Notes under the pieces: model-generated
The model's database searches: none
The model's input: only the letters and a program-made list of their open reading frames with translations
What the model was told of the DNA's origin: nothing
Program-made: the position numbers and the translations under genes
Assembly (NCBI GenBank): GCA_002362735.1
Contig: DEUU01000378.1
Coordinates: 1 to 33,631 of the forward strand
Origin: Dehalococcoidia bacterium UBA3254
GTDB taxonomy: Bacteria > Chloroflexota > Dehalococcoidia > Dehalococcoidales > UBA3254
Length of the DNA: 33,631 nt
Direction of reading: 5' to 3'
Shown: positions 15,947 through 23,544 of the stretch, one piece after another
Position numbering within the stretch: the stretch's first letter is position 1
How the letters are laid out: each line of letters starts with the position of its first letter

Positions 15947-16714
15947 TCAGTCCAACATCATCCGCAATTGACGGATCGTGTTGATAGACTGGCTGCGCCA
16001 GTGATTATTGGCGAAAACAAAGGTCTTCTCTGTTGCGCTGGCAAGCTTCTTGATCTTGGGTAACCATTCACTTAGCTCTTCGGAATTATAAGTATAGTCA
16101 TAGCGCTCATAAGCCTCTTTGTGCTGCCACCATTTTTCCTTGTTCCTGCCATGAAAACGCACATATCCGATTTTACCGGTGGCCTCAGCGATGGGAGGCA
16201 GGAGGTTGGGCAACTGAGGCTCGTCTACACAACAAAAACCGATATTCTGCTGACGCAGCCATTGAAATACTTCGACCTTTAACCATCGAGCATTGCGAAA
16301 TTCCACTACCAGCGGAAATCCTTCCAAATTCTTTTTGAGCTTGAACAGGTATTCCCAATTGTTGTGGTTAAAATCGAAGCTATAAGGGAATTGCGCCAGA
16401 ACACATCCGAGTTTGCCAGCTTTCACAATCGGCTCAAGTATCTGGCGGAAAGCCTCACAAATTTTTTCGCTACCTTCACGCTGATGCGTCATTTCCTGAT
16501 TTGCCTTTAACACAAACAAAAATCCTTCACCGGTTTTTGATACCATAGACTCCAGGGCAGCCCGGCTGGGCAATGCATAGTAAGTCGAATTTATCTCACA
16601 GGTATTAAACTCGCGGGAATAGAAGGATAACCATTCCCGCTGAGGCATACCCGCCGGATAGAAAACTCCCACCCAGTCCTTATAACTAAAACCTGAAGTA
16701 CCGAGACATATCAT
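15947..16714 (-). CDS. DUF72 family protein
   Basis: TIM-barrel protein of unknown function, 255 residues from ATG 16714. The start MICLGTSGFSYKDWVGVFYP and the segments CEINSTYYALP, VLKANQEMTH and YVRFHGRN are DUF72 hallmarks. A frame extension to TTG 16750 exists but would place the start inside a predicted -35 box. With TTGCTA and TG-T-TAAATT boxes placed correctly for a transcript beginning at or next to the ATG, and with no Shine-Dalgarno, the mRNA is predicted to be leaderless. The 98-base gap after it, before the DksA-like gene, suggests a separate unit. Confidence 0.88.
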   Translation of the reverse strand: MICLGTSGFSYKDWVGVFYPAGMPQREWLSFYSREFNTCEINSTYYALPSRAALESMVSKTGEGFLFVLKANQEMTHQREGSEKICEAFRQILEPIVKAGKLGCVLAQFPYSFDFNHNNWEYLFKLKKNLEGFPLVVEFRNARWLKVEVFQWLRQQNIGFCCVDEPQLPNLLPPIAEATGKIGYVRFHGRNKEKWWQHKEAYERYDYTYNSEELSEWLPKIKKLASATEKTFVFANNHWRSQSINTIRQLRMMLD

Positions 16715-16721
16715 TGGCGCA

Positions 16722-16750
16722 AATTTAACACAAATTAATACTTTTAGCAA
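16722..16750 (-). promoter_or_regulatory. Extended -10 promoter, predicted leaderless start of the DUF72 gene
   Basis: Minus strand: TTGCTA (16750-16745), 17-base spacer ending in TG-T, then TAAATT (16727-16722). The -10 box ends seven bases before the ATG at 16714. Confidence 0.6.
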
Positions 16751-16893
16751 CTATGATCTTATTTGACTGTCGCTTACACCACTAATTTTCGACTGATTCT
16801 TCAACAATAGAAAACAAGTTTTATTCCGAGAGTAAATGTAAGTGTACGTTTGCTCAGAATCATCCGCGACTCAAAGACCCTTTAATAAAGAAA

Positions 16894-16917
16894 TCTCTCC
16901 TTGCCAAGAAGGAGAGA
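16894..16917. repeat. Perfect hairpin TCTCTCCTT / AAGGAGAGA
   Basis: A 9-base perfect inverted repeat with the six-base loop GCCAAG. On the minus strand it is followed by ATTTCTTTATT, so it could end minus-strand antisense transcription; on the plus strand no T-run follows. No gene upstream obviously needs it. Confidence 0.5.
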
Positions 16918-16968
16918 GGAATTCATATTTTCAGTTTAGCTTACCCGATATACGTTTTAGCCTTAATC

Positions 16969-16997
16969 TTGCTCCTAATTAATCTATATCATATAAT
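16969..16997 (+). promoter_or_regulatory. Promoter for the MBL-pyrD operon
   Basis: TTGCTC (16969-16974), 17-base spacer, TATAAT (16992-16997). The predicted start near 17004 gives a leader of about 67 bases that contains the dyad ACCTGA-GCAT-TCAGGT (17027-17042) before the AGAGG Shine-Dalgarno. Confidence 0.55.
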
Positions 16998-17026
16998 TCA
17001 TTAATCTGCAAATAAAATGAATTGAA

Positions 17027-17042
17027 ACCTGAGCATTCAGGT
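17027..17042. repeat. Dyad ACCTGA-N4-TCAGGT in the MBL leader
   Basis: A perfect 6-base inverted repeat with four-base centre GCAT, 28 bases before the MBL start codon. It could be a protein operator or a small RNA hairpin near the ribosome site. A closely similar dyad lies at 7178-7192. Confidence 0.45.
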
Positions 17043-17070
17043 AAATAACAGAAACTAAAGAGGCTTTATT

Positions 17071-17907
17071 ATGGATATACGCATTACGACACTGAGTGAA
17101 AATACTGCCGGACGACCGGATGTTTTATCCGAGTGGGGATTGAGTATTCTTATAGAAACTGGTGAAACTGGAGTTCTGCTGGATGCCGGGGCCAGCATCT
17201 CCATCGCCCAGAATATCGATCTCCTGGGCGTTGACCTCCGGAAAATCAATAAAATTGTCCTTAGTCACGGTCATTTTGATCATACCGGGGGGCTACCGAT
17301 GCTTCTTGGCAAAATGAAACACGAGGTAGAAATTATCGCTCATCCGGATATTTTTGCTATCAAATACAACCGCAGAGAAAACAAGCCGGACCGGTATATT
17401 GGTATGCCTTACCAGAGGCAACTTCTGGAAAGTCTGGGAGCGAGGTTCACATTCAGCCGTAATCCTGTTAGCCTGACTGACAGCATCATGACTACGGGAG
17501 AAATCCCCATGACAGTTGACTTTGAAAAAATAGACTCCCATCTTTTTGTCAAAACCGAAGAAGGCTGGAAGCCGGATCCGCTGCTGGACGACCTCGCACT
17601 CCTGGTCAAATCTCTATCCGGCTTGATCGTGATTTTAGGTTGCGCTCACCGGGGTATTATCAATACTCTTAACCAGGCCAGAAAAGTTGCGGGGATAAAT
17701 AAAATTCAGATGGTCCTTGGAGGCAGTCATCTCGTAGACGCAGCCGATGAGCAAATCTGGCAAACGATCTCCTCCCTGAATGAAATGGGAGTTAAAAAAC
17801 TGGGAGTATCCCATTGTACCGGAATGCGGGCGACGTTATTGCTGGCTCAAACTTACGGAGATGACTTTATCTTCAACAATACGGGGAATATAATTAGGCT
17901 GACATAA
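17071..17907 (+). CDS. MBL-fold metallohydrolase (COG1237 type)
   Basis: Metallo-beta-lactamase-fold protein, 278 residues, with two-metal motif SHGHFDHTGG (His66, His68, Asp70, His71). Later ligand segments are GCAHRGIINT and SHCTGMRA, and VLGGSHLVDA matches the COG1237 group. That group includes the archaeal dihydropterin ribofuranosyl-aminobenzene-phosphate synthase of methanopterin synthesis, but most bacterial members have no known substrate, so I do not claim that reaction. An AGAGG Shine-Dalgarno lies eight bases before the ATG. It is followed by pyrD after 10 bases, so the two are probably co-transcribed. Confidence 0.88.
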   Translation: MDIRITTLSENTAGRPDVLSEWGLSILIETGETGVLLDAGASISIAQNIDLLGVDLRKINKIVLSHGHFDHTGGLPMLLGKMKHEVEIIAHPDIFAIKYNRRENKPDRYIGMPYQRQLLESLGARFTFSRNPVSLTDSIMTTGEIPMTVDFEKIDSHLFVKTEEGWKPDPLLDDLALLVKSLSGLIVILGCAHRGIINTLNQARKVAGINKIQMVLGGSHLVDAADEQIWQTISSLNEMGVKKLGVSHCTGMRATLLLAQTYGDDFIFNNTGNIIRLT

Positions 17908-17917
17908 GGAGAAATCC

Positions 17918-18847
17918 ATGGACCTTTCGGTTCAACTGGCGCCAAAAAGTAAAACGGGATTTCTTTTAAAGAATCCGGTCATGACCGCTTCCGGCACTTT
18001 TGGCTACGGGACTGAGTATGAGCATCTTTTTGACATCCAGAGCCTTGGGGCAGTAGTTTGTAAAGGGACTACCCTCGATTCTAGACAGGGGAATCCCCAA
18101 CCCCGGATAGCTGAGACCTCGGGTGGCATTTTGAACTCCATCGGCTTACAGAACATTGGAGTTGAAGCCCTGATTAAAGAGAAAGCTCCCATCTGGGCAA
18201 AATGGAAAGTGCCGGTTGTTGTCAATATTGCCGGGAATTCCATTGAAGATTATGCTTCCATCGCCCGTAAACTGGAAGGCGTCCCCGGCATTCATGGGCT
18301 GGAAGTGAATATCAGCTGCCCTAATGTCAAAGCCGGTTGTGTCGAGTTCGGTTCCGATCCCACTTCTGCCGCCCGGGTTACGGATGCTGTTAGAAAAGAG
18401 ACATCTCTCCCGGTTTGGGTTAAACTAACGCCTAATACTTCTGATGTGATCAGCATCGCTCTGGCTGTGGCAAATGCCGGAGCGGATGCAATTATCCTGA
18501 TTAATACGATTAAAGGAATGGCGATCGATATCAAATCCCGGCGGCCGGTCCTGGGAAATGTCACCGGTGGCTTGTCCGGTCCAGCCGTTAAACCGGTCGC
18601 TCTCCGGATGGTTTACGAAGTAGCGGGTGTAATTAAAGACGTACCCCTCATCGGGTCCGGAGGTATTATGACTGCCAATGATGCCATTGAATTTTTCCTC
18701 GCGGGAGCCAGCGCAGTGCAGATAGGGACTGCCAATCTCATTAATCCCCGTGCCCCCATCGTGATTCTGGAAGGAATCCAGTCCTATCTCCAGCAAGAAG
18801 GTCTGGACGACATTAAAAACCTGATAGGGGCTGGTCGGGTCTCTTGA
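17918..18847 (+). CDS. pyrD: Dihydroorotate dehydrogenase, class 1B catalytic subunit
   Basis: FMN enzyme oxidising dihydroorotate to orotate in pyrimidine synthesis; 309 residues, soluble, no membrane helix. The active-site base is Cys134 in EVNISCPNV, which marks class 1 (class 2 uses Ser). NPVMTASGTFGYG, the VNIAGNS strand, and the C-terminal phosphate-binding segments IGSGGIMTANDA and GASAVQIGTAN support class 1B. AAGGAG precedes the ATG. Class 1B enzymes normally pair with the Fe-S/FAD subunit PyrK, usually encoded next door; no pyrK is next to it or elsewhere in the window. Confidence 0.95.
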   Translation: MDLSVQLAPKSKTGFLLKNPVMTASGTFGYGTEYEHLFDIQSLGAVVCKGTTLDSRQGNPQPRIAETSGGILNSIGLQNIGVEALIKEKAPIWAKWKVPVVVNIAGNSIEDYASIARKLEGVPGIHGLEVNISCPNVKAGCVEFGSDPTSAARVTDAVRKETSLPVWVKLTPNTSDVISIALAVANAGADAIILINTIKGMAIDIKSRRPVLGNVTGGLSGPAVKPVALRMVYEVAGVIKDVPLIGSGGIMTANDAIEFFLAGASAVQIGTANLINPRAPIVILEGIQSYLQQEGLDDIKNLIGAGRVS

Positions 18848-18909
18848 CGTCGCCTTTACGTTATCGTCATCCATATTAAGGTATGTTGAGGTATTAATTA
18901 AAATGACGA

Positions 18910-18938
18910 TTGACTTCATAAAATAGCGACACTATAAT
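18910..18938 (+). promoter_or_regulatory. Near-consensus promoter for the capA-like gene
   Basis: TTGACT (18910-18915), 17-base spacer, TATAAT (18933-18938). The predicted start near 18945 gives a long 5' leader of about 175 bases before the ATG at 19121. The leader can encode a 32-codon reading frame (18967-19065) without a strong Shine-Dalgarno. Confidence 0.7.
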
Positions 18939-19120
18939 TAGGCGTTACAAAAGTTGGACTTCTCTTATGGTCTGTATCCAGGCTGGTCTACAGTATAAGA
19001 TGCTGGATTTTATTGGATCGACCGTTGAACCGGATGGGGCCACTGATGAGGTTAAATATAGATGACCGGTAGTTTGACCTGGCAAAACATTCTAAGACTG
19101 GATTGTTCAAGGAGACCTTT

Positions 19121-20239
19121 ATGAATAAGGACCCTGTAATTTTTTTGGGAGTCGGTGATATCCTTATTGATCGGCTTGAGCCGGACACCATTTTTCAGTA
19201 TGTTGCTGGTCTGTTGCGCTCCGGAGATATTACGTTCGCCAACTGTGAGCAGGTTTATTCTGATAAGGCGCGTCGTATGAAGGAGATTACCAGCTATTCG
19301 GACCCCAGGAATATTCCCGCCCTGATAAACGCCGGTATTGATGTCATATCTCTGGCCAATAATCATACCCTTGATTGCGGTGAAGAGGCATTATTAGATT
19401 CTATCGTCCGGGTCAGGAAGTCCGGACTTCCCTGTGTGGGTGTAGGGAAAAATCTATCCGAAGCCCGTCAGCCGGTGGTTCTGGAACGCAAAGGAACCAG
19501 GATCGGTTTTTTGGCCTATGGTTGTGTTGGTCCCGAGGGTTACGAGGCCGGCGATAATAAACCAGGTTATGCTCCAGTAAGGTCATATACGCTTTATCGT
19601 CAGGTGGATCCCCAGCCAGGGACGCCTCCCCGGATAATCACCGTTCCCTATCCCGGTGATTTAACCGCCATGATCGACGATATTAAGAAGCTGAGAACGC
19701 AGGTAGATGTGCTGGTGGTTTCTTATCATTGGGGGCAGCATTTCATTCCTCGGGTTATTCCTCTGTATTGTTTTGATGTTGGCCATGCTGCTGTGGATGC
19801 TGGGGCTGATTTAATACTGGGCACTCACGCTCATATGCTTAAAGGCATCGAGATGTACAAAGGTAAGGTAATATTTTACTCTACCGGTAATTTTGCCATT
19901 GAACTGGGACCGGGAACGGTAATTGGTAAGACTCCCTTTGAAGCTTTGAAAGGCATGAGCAAATTATATGGATTTACCCCTGATCCGGAGTACCCAACCT
20001 ATCCCTGTCACCCTGAAGCTAAGCATACTCTTATCGTCAAAGCTGTTATTGAAGAAGGCAGGATTAATCAGGTGTCTTATATCCCCTGTTTTGTGAATAA
20101 GAGAGCTGAGCCGGAAATTGTTACTCGCCAGGATCCCCGGGGGAGAGATGTTTTCGAGTATGTGGAGAGTATTTCTAAGAGCGAAGGTCTCTCCGTACAT
20201 TTTACCTGGGATAGGGATGAAGTCCTGATTCAGCCCTGA
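19121..20239 (+). CDS. CapA/PgsA-like metallophosphatase-fold protein
   Basis: A 372-residue protein of the CapA family, first described for poly-gamma-glutamate capsule synthesis and export. Motifs: GVGDILIDR at the N-terminus, FANCEQ, SLANNHTLDCG, VSYHWGQHF, LGTHAHMLKGIEMYKGKVIFYSTGNF. These Asp/Asn/His clusters form the calcineurin-like two-metal site. No signal peptide or membrane segment is seen and no capB/capC partner is nearby, so a cytoplasmic hydrolase of unknown substrate is as likely as polymer synthesis. The start is ATG 19121 with AAGGAG seven bases upstream; an upstream in-frame TTG at 19103 lies before that site and is rejected. Confidence 0.88.
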   Translation: MNKDPVIFLGVGDILIDRLEPDTIFQYVAGLLRSGDITFANCEQVYSDKARRMKEITSYSDPRNIPALINAGIDVISLANNHTLDCGEEALLDSIVRVRKSGLPCVGVGKNLSEARQPVVLERKGTRIGFLAYGCVGPEGYEAGDNKPGYAPVRSYTLYRQVDPQPGTPPRIITVPYPGDLTAMIDDIKKLRTQVDVLVVSYHWGQHFIPRVIPLYCFDVGHAAVDAGADLILGTHAHMLKGIEMYKGKVIFYSTGNFAIELGPGTVIGKTPFEALKGMSKLYGFTPDPEYPTYPCHPEAKHTLIVKAVIEEGRINQVSYIPCFVNKRAEPEIVTRQDPRGRDVFEYVESISKSEGLSVHFTWDRDEVLIQP

Positions 20240-20554
20240 AAAGGAATCCGCTTGACGGCAGGACTGATATCGACCTGAAGTTACTTTGATATTCCAATGG
20301 GCCTAGGTTGCCCCGATTAGCAAGCCATCCCTCCACATTCCATTTAAAAGATATAATAAACCTATTCTACACGGGTCTGCCAGAGAAACTATTCCAACCA
20401 CAATGGTGAAGAACTAATTCCGGGTGGGTGTTGATGTTAAATAAAGTCTGTAGTACATTGAATTTGAAGGTTGAAAGTTATTTAATAACCGTTGTACATA
20501 AGTTAAACCCTGAATGGTTATCGAAGATGAATTTTTAACCGGCGTGGAAAATAT
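20240..20554. other. Intergenic region before the CDF exporter
   Basis: This 315-base region shows no gene I can support. It holds the exporter promoter and palindrome near 20458-20489 and an isolated TATAAT at 20352-20357 without a matching -35. No clear terminator for the capA-like gene is visible. Confidence 0.55.
20458..20489 (+). promoter_or_regulatory. Promoter with overlapping palindrome for the CDF exporter
   Basis: TTGAAT (20458-20463), 17-base spacer, TTTAAT (20481-20486). The -10 box lies inside the palindrome GTTATT-T-AATAAC (20477-20489), a natural place for a metal-responsive repressor. The predicted start near 20493 leaves a leader of about 60 bases. Confidence 0.5.
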
Positions 20555-21499
20555 ATGAGTCATAATCATGATCAGCACCTGGCAACAGGGAAAAAATTAA
20601 AATATGCCATTCTCCTCAGTGTGACCATACTGGTAGCTGAAGTGATTGGCGGGCTGATTTCCAATAGCCTGGCGTTACTGAGCGATGCCGGACATGTCTT
20701 TGCAGATGTGATCGCGCTCGGACTTTCCTGGTACGGGGTCAGACAGGCGATGAGACCTTCCAATAGCCGCATGACCTTCGGCTATCACAGGATTGGAGTC
20801 ATTGTCGCTATTGTTAACGCCCTGACCATTTTTATCATCGCCGCCGTAGTGCTTTACGAAGCTTATCGTCGTTTCCAGCAACCTCCTGAAGTTAACAGCG
20901 TATTGATGATGATCTTTGCCCTGGTTGGTCTGATCGCTAACATTATAGTCACTTTATGGCTTCGGAGAGAGCAGAAAAGCAACATCAATATCCGTAGCGC
21001 ATTCTGGCACGCAATGGGAGACGCACTGGCATCCCTGGGAGTGATTGTGGGTGGTATTATCATTCTGCTTACGGGCCAATTCCTGGTCGATCCACTCATC
21101 AGCGTTTTGATAAGCCTGATCATTCTCTACGCCGCCTGGAGTATCTTCCGCGAAGGCGTCCGTGTAATTCTTGAAGCCGCACCGAAAGACGTGGACATTC
21201 TGGCCATGATTAATACCCTGAAGCAGATTCCAGGAGTTAAGGATGTACATGATATCCATGTCTGGAGTATTTCACCGGAGTTGCGAGCGATGAATGGCCA
21301 TATTATGATAGAAGATATCTCGACCAGCGCGGCGGCTGAAATCCGATCTCAGATTGAGAGGGTGGTTAAGGAACAGTACCACGTGGAGCACACTACTCTT
21401 CAGATGGAATGTCAAAAATGTGACTCAAACGCTCTATTTTGCAACTTGAATGAGTGCAAACCGGAAGATGAGAAGATTCCGGAAGAAAAGCCTAAATGA
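20555..21499 (+). CDS. Cation diffusion facilitator, zinc-type (CzcD/ZitB-like) exporter
   Basis: Inner-membrane metal/proton antiporter, 314 residues, with six predicted helices and a C-terminal cytoplasmic domain (from about 205). Transport-site motifs are HxxxD in helix 2 (SDAGHVFAD, His47 and Asp51) and HxxxD in helix 5 (HAMGD), the pattern for zinc or a similar divalent ion rather than manganese or iron. The N-terminus is His-rich (MSHNHDQH). After the usual domain end comes a tail with four cysteines (CQKCDSNALFCNLNEC), probably an extra metal-sensing site. It is a single-gene unit with its own promoter and a strong terminator. Confidence 0.93.
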   Translation: MSHNHDQHLATGKKLKYAILLSVTILVAEVIGGLISNSLALLSDAGHVFADVIALGLSWYGVRQAMRPSNSRMTFGYHRIGVIVAIVNALTIFIIAAVVLYEAYRRFQQPPEVNSVLMMIFALVGLIANIIVTLWLRREQKSNINIRSAFWHAMGDALASLGVIVGGIIILLTGQFLVDPLISVLISLIILYAAWSIFREGVRVILEAAPKDVDILAMINTLKQIPGVKDVHDIHVWSISPELRAMNGHIMIEDISTSAAAEIRSQIERVVKEQYHVEHTTLQMECQKCDSNALFCNLNECKPEDEKIPEEKPK

Positions 21500-21527
21500 A
21501 AAGGCCGAGGAAAACCTCGGCCTTTTT
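21499..21527. terminator. Intrinsic terminator between the exporter and the zinc-ribbon gene
   Basis: Perfect stem AAGGCCGAGG / CCTCGGCCTT with an AAAA loop and a T-run, starting at the exporter stop codon. A-rich bases on the left make it usable from the minus strand too, where the zinc-ribbon gene ends 20 bases away. Confidence 0.92.
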
Positions 21528-21546
21528 GTTCAGATTTTATTCTGGA

Positions 21547-21855
21547 CTATTTGCTCTTGACGTAACAATCTCGACAGTAAACCGGTTTGTCGCCGCGAGG
21601 CTGAAACGGGACTTCTGTCTCTTTGCCACATTGTGCGCAAGTTGCGGGATACATCTGGCGAGGACCACGGCTCATGCCGCCACCGCCACCGCCGCTGTTG
21701 CCATAACGCTCTGATCTGCGATTCTGCCGACAAGTCGGGCAGCGCTTGGGCTCATTGGTATAGCCCTTGGACGCAAAAAACTCTTGCTCTTCAGCCGTAA
21801 AGGGGAACGTTTTTCCGCAATCGGAACAGGTAAGCGATTTCTCTTGAAATGCCAT
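21547..21855 (-). CDS. Two-domain zinc-ribbon protein (CxxC-x17-CxxC type)
   Basis: A 102-residue soluble protein with two zinc ribbons. Residues about 10-43 carry CSDC...CPTC, and about 72-98 carry CAQC...CRDC, joined by a flexible linker with a run of six glycines flanked by Ser, Asn and Met. The first half matches the probable zinc-ribbon (zf-trcl) family starting with FQEKSLTCSDCG. Arginine-rich patches around the linker suggest nucleic-acid binding, but no function is established. GGAGG lies nine bases before the ATG. It is a single-gene unit, divergent from rsfS. Confidence 0.85.
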   Translation of the reverse strand: MAFQEKSLTCSDCGKTFPFTAEEQEFFASKGYTNEPKRCPTCRQNRRSERYGNSGGGGGGMSRGPRQMYPATCAQCGKETEVPFQPRGDKPVYCRDCYVKSK

Positions 21856-22017
21856 CTTGGATGACCTCCTTATTTAATATTGGGTTCGTGTTGGGTCATC
21901 CAATGCTCGGGGAATCGCAATTTTACCAAGTATCGGTAACCGTAACCGAAACCACTTTTTGTATCTTACCTTATCGTGACTATAAATGCAAATAAAAATC
22001 CCGAGGATTCTGGATTA

Positions 22018-22026
22018 TGGTATAAT
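22018..22026 (+). promoter_or_regulatory. Extended -10 promoter for rsfS
   Basis: TG-G-TATAAT with no clear -35. A transcript starting near 22033 would exclude the in-frame GTG at 21976 and leave the Shine-Dalgarno GGGAG at 22044-22048 in a short leader. Confidence 0.55.
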
Positions 22027-22056
22027 ATTAAAATATTAAGGACGGGAGTTTTATCA

Positions 22057-22401
22057 CTGGAAGCATTAGATCTGGCGCACAAAATAGTAGATATTGTCAG
22101 CGATAAACAGGCTACTGATATTGTTCTCATGGATACGCGCGACGTTTGCAGCTTTACCGATTACTTCGTGATCTGCACTGGAGAAAGCAATCGACAGATA
22201 AAAGCTATTACCGGCGCAATTACGGAAGGTCTCAAGAAAGAGAATATCCGTCCTCTGCGTGAAGAAGGCACCTCCGAGTCAGGCTGGATTCTCCTCGATT
22301 ATAACGACGTGATCGTCCACATTTTCGGGCCTTTTGAGCGTGATTACTATCAATTAGAGAAGCTCTGGGAAAAGGCCTGTACTAAAGTCCGCGTACCATA
22401 A
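22057..22401 (+). CDS. rsfS: Ribosomal silencing factor RsfS
   Basis: Binds ribosomal protein uL14 and blocks joining of ribosomal subunits in slow growth. The conserved core is all present: DIVLMDTRDVCSFTDYFVICTGESNRQIKAI, then EGTSESGWILLDYNDVIVHIF and FERDYYQLEKLW. The frame is open back to GTG 21976 (141 residues), but that start would lie upstream of the predicted transcript. I place the start at CTG 22057, with GGGAG eight bases before it, because the family normally begins right at EALDLAHKIV; this makes 115 residues. It converges on ndk with a 10-base gap and no visible terminator. Confidence 0.85.
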   Translation: MEALDLAHKIVDIVSDKQATDIVLMDTRDVCSFTDYFVICTGESNRQIKAITGAITEGLKKENIRPLREEGTSESGWILLDYNDVIVHIFGPFERDYYQLEKLWEKACTKVRVP

Positions 22402-22411
22402 TACTAAAATA

Positions 22412-22831
22412 CTAACGCGAAACAAATTCATTTTTAGCGAAATAAAGATTGATCTCGATCTCTGCATTTTCCGGTGAATCTGACCCGTGGACAGAGTTTC
22501 TCTGGATATCCAGCCCAAAATCTCTCCGTATGGTTCCCGGCTCGGCCTTTTTGGGATCTGTGGCGCCCATGGTCTTGCGGGCTACTTCTACCGCATTTTT
22601 TCCCTCGAAAACAGCGGCGATTATCGGATAAGAAGTAATATATTCGATTAAATCCTTAAAAAAGGATTTCCCGGCATGAACCGCATAATGCTTATTAGCC
22701 AGAGCCTGGTCTACACGCAGTATTTTAAGGGCTGTAATCTTTAATCCTGCTCCTTCCAGACGCGCCAGAATTGTTCCTCCAAGGTTCCTTTCCATAGCAT
22801 CCGGTTTTACAAGTATCAGGGTCCTGTCCAT
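22412..22831 (-). CDS. ndk: Nucleoside diphosphate kinase
   Basis: Balances nucleoside triphosphates by phosphotransfer through a phosphohistidine. The catalytic His is in NSVHGSDS; RTLILVKPDA at the start, YAVHAGKSFF, and the MGATDPKKAEPGTIR nucleotide loop are diagnostic. The length of 139 residues is typical. The frame opens seven codons earlier, but ATG 22831 has AAGGAG six bases upstream. Last gene of a six-gene minus-strand cluster after the HAD gene (17-base gap). Confidence 0.96.
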   Translation of the reverse strand: MDRTLILVKPDAMERNLGGTILARLEGAGLKITALKILRVDQALANKHYAVHAGKSFFKDLIEYITSYPIIAAVFEGKNAVEVARKTMGATDPKKAEPGTIRRDFGLDIQRNSVHGSDSPENAEIEINLYFAKNEFVSR

Positions 22832-22848
22832 TTTTTCTCCTTTTATTA

Positions 22849-23541
22849 TCAACGTATTTTTTCGGTTTTAAACAATTTATTTAATTCCTCAAGGCCAACT
22901 CTTTCCAGGGAGTCCACAACCAGGTCTGCATCTGCCAGCAGGTCCGCCGGATGAGAGTTGGTAACCGCTATGCAATGCATCCCACCCCGTTTGGCTGCTG
23001 TCACTCCCGCGATAGCATCTTCGATAACGATACAATTGCCCGGCGGCACCTTTAGTTTTTCAGCCGCTTTGAGGAAAATCAAGGGGCTGGGCTTTCCCTC
23101 GCTTACCTCATGGCCGCAGGCAACAGCCTGAAAATAGTCTTCAATCTTGAGCTCATTCAGAATCAAATGAATATTCTCGAGAGGAGTGGAGGAAGCAATG
23201 GCAGATAAAATACTGTTCTCCCTTAAAATTTTCAATAAGCTAAGAACTCCGGGGAAAATTTTCAGGTCCTTTCTTATATTTTGACGAAAAAATTTCTCTT
23301 TATCCTCTACGATGTCTTCGATCTTTTCCTCCGGCACATTGTTTCCCAGCATCGTGGCTATAATTGCATCGTTACGTTTTCCAAAAATGCTCCGAAAATC
23401 CTCTTCATTGAAACTTCTGCCCAGCTTTTTGAAGGCTTGCTGCCAGGATATAAAATGCCAGAGACCGGTGTCAGCAATTACTCCATCCAGGTCCCATAAT
23501 ACTGCTTTTCTTGCATCGGTTGAGGTCATATTGATGTTCAT
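22849..23541 (-). CDS. HAD-superfamily phosphatase/phosphoglucomutase-like (subfamily IA)
   Basis: A 230-residue HAD enzyme. Motif I is DLDGVIADT (nucleophile Asp17, acid/base Asp19), followed by a helical C1 cap. Motif II is SSTP, motif III Lys in SEGKPSP, and motif IV IEDAIAGVTAAKRGG. The SxGKPxPxxFLxAAxxL phrase and the cap resemble beta-phosphoglucomutase and its sugar-phosphate phosphatase relatives; the substrate is not predictable. It lies three bases after the thioesterase gene and 17 bases before ndk, so it is probably in the same operon. An alternative start four codons in (MTSTDAR) is possible. Confidence 0.9.
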   Translation of the reverse strand: MNINMTSTDARKAVLWDLDGVIADTGLWHFISWQQAFKKLGRSFNEEDFRSIFGKRNDAIIATMLGNNVPEEKIEDIVEDKEKFFRQNIRKDLKIFPGVLSLLKILRENSILSAIASSTPLENIHLILNELKIEDYFQAVACGHEVSEGKPSPLIFLKAAEKLKVPPGNCIVIEDAIAGVTAAKRGGMHCIAVTNSHPADLLADADLVVDSLERVGLEELNKLFKTEKIR

Positions 23542-23544
23542 GGA

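Larger units (their letters stand above)
16751..17070. other. Intergenic region between divergent DUF72 and MBL genes
   Basis: This AT-rich 320-base stretch shows no convincing gene on either strand. It holds a perfect 9-base hairpin at 16894-16917, a promoter at 16969-16997 and a dyad at 17027-17042, each listed separately. The part from 16751 to about 16890 shows nothing I can name beyond possible upstream promoter sequence for DUF72. Confidence 0.6.

Noticed and set aside
18945..19120. Possible c-di-GMP, SAM or other riboswitch in the capA-like leader
   Set aside because: I could not match any known conserved riboswitch core; only leader length supports it, so it is kept as a low-weight finding.
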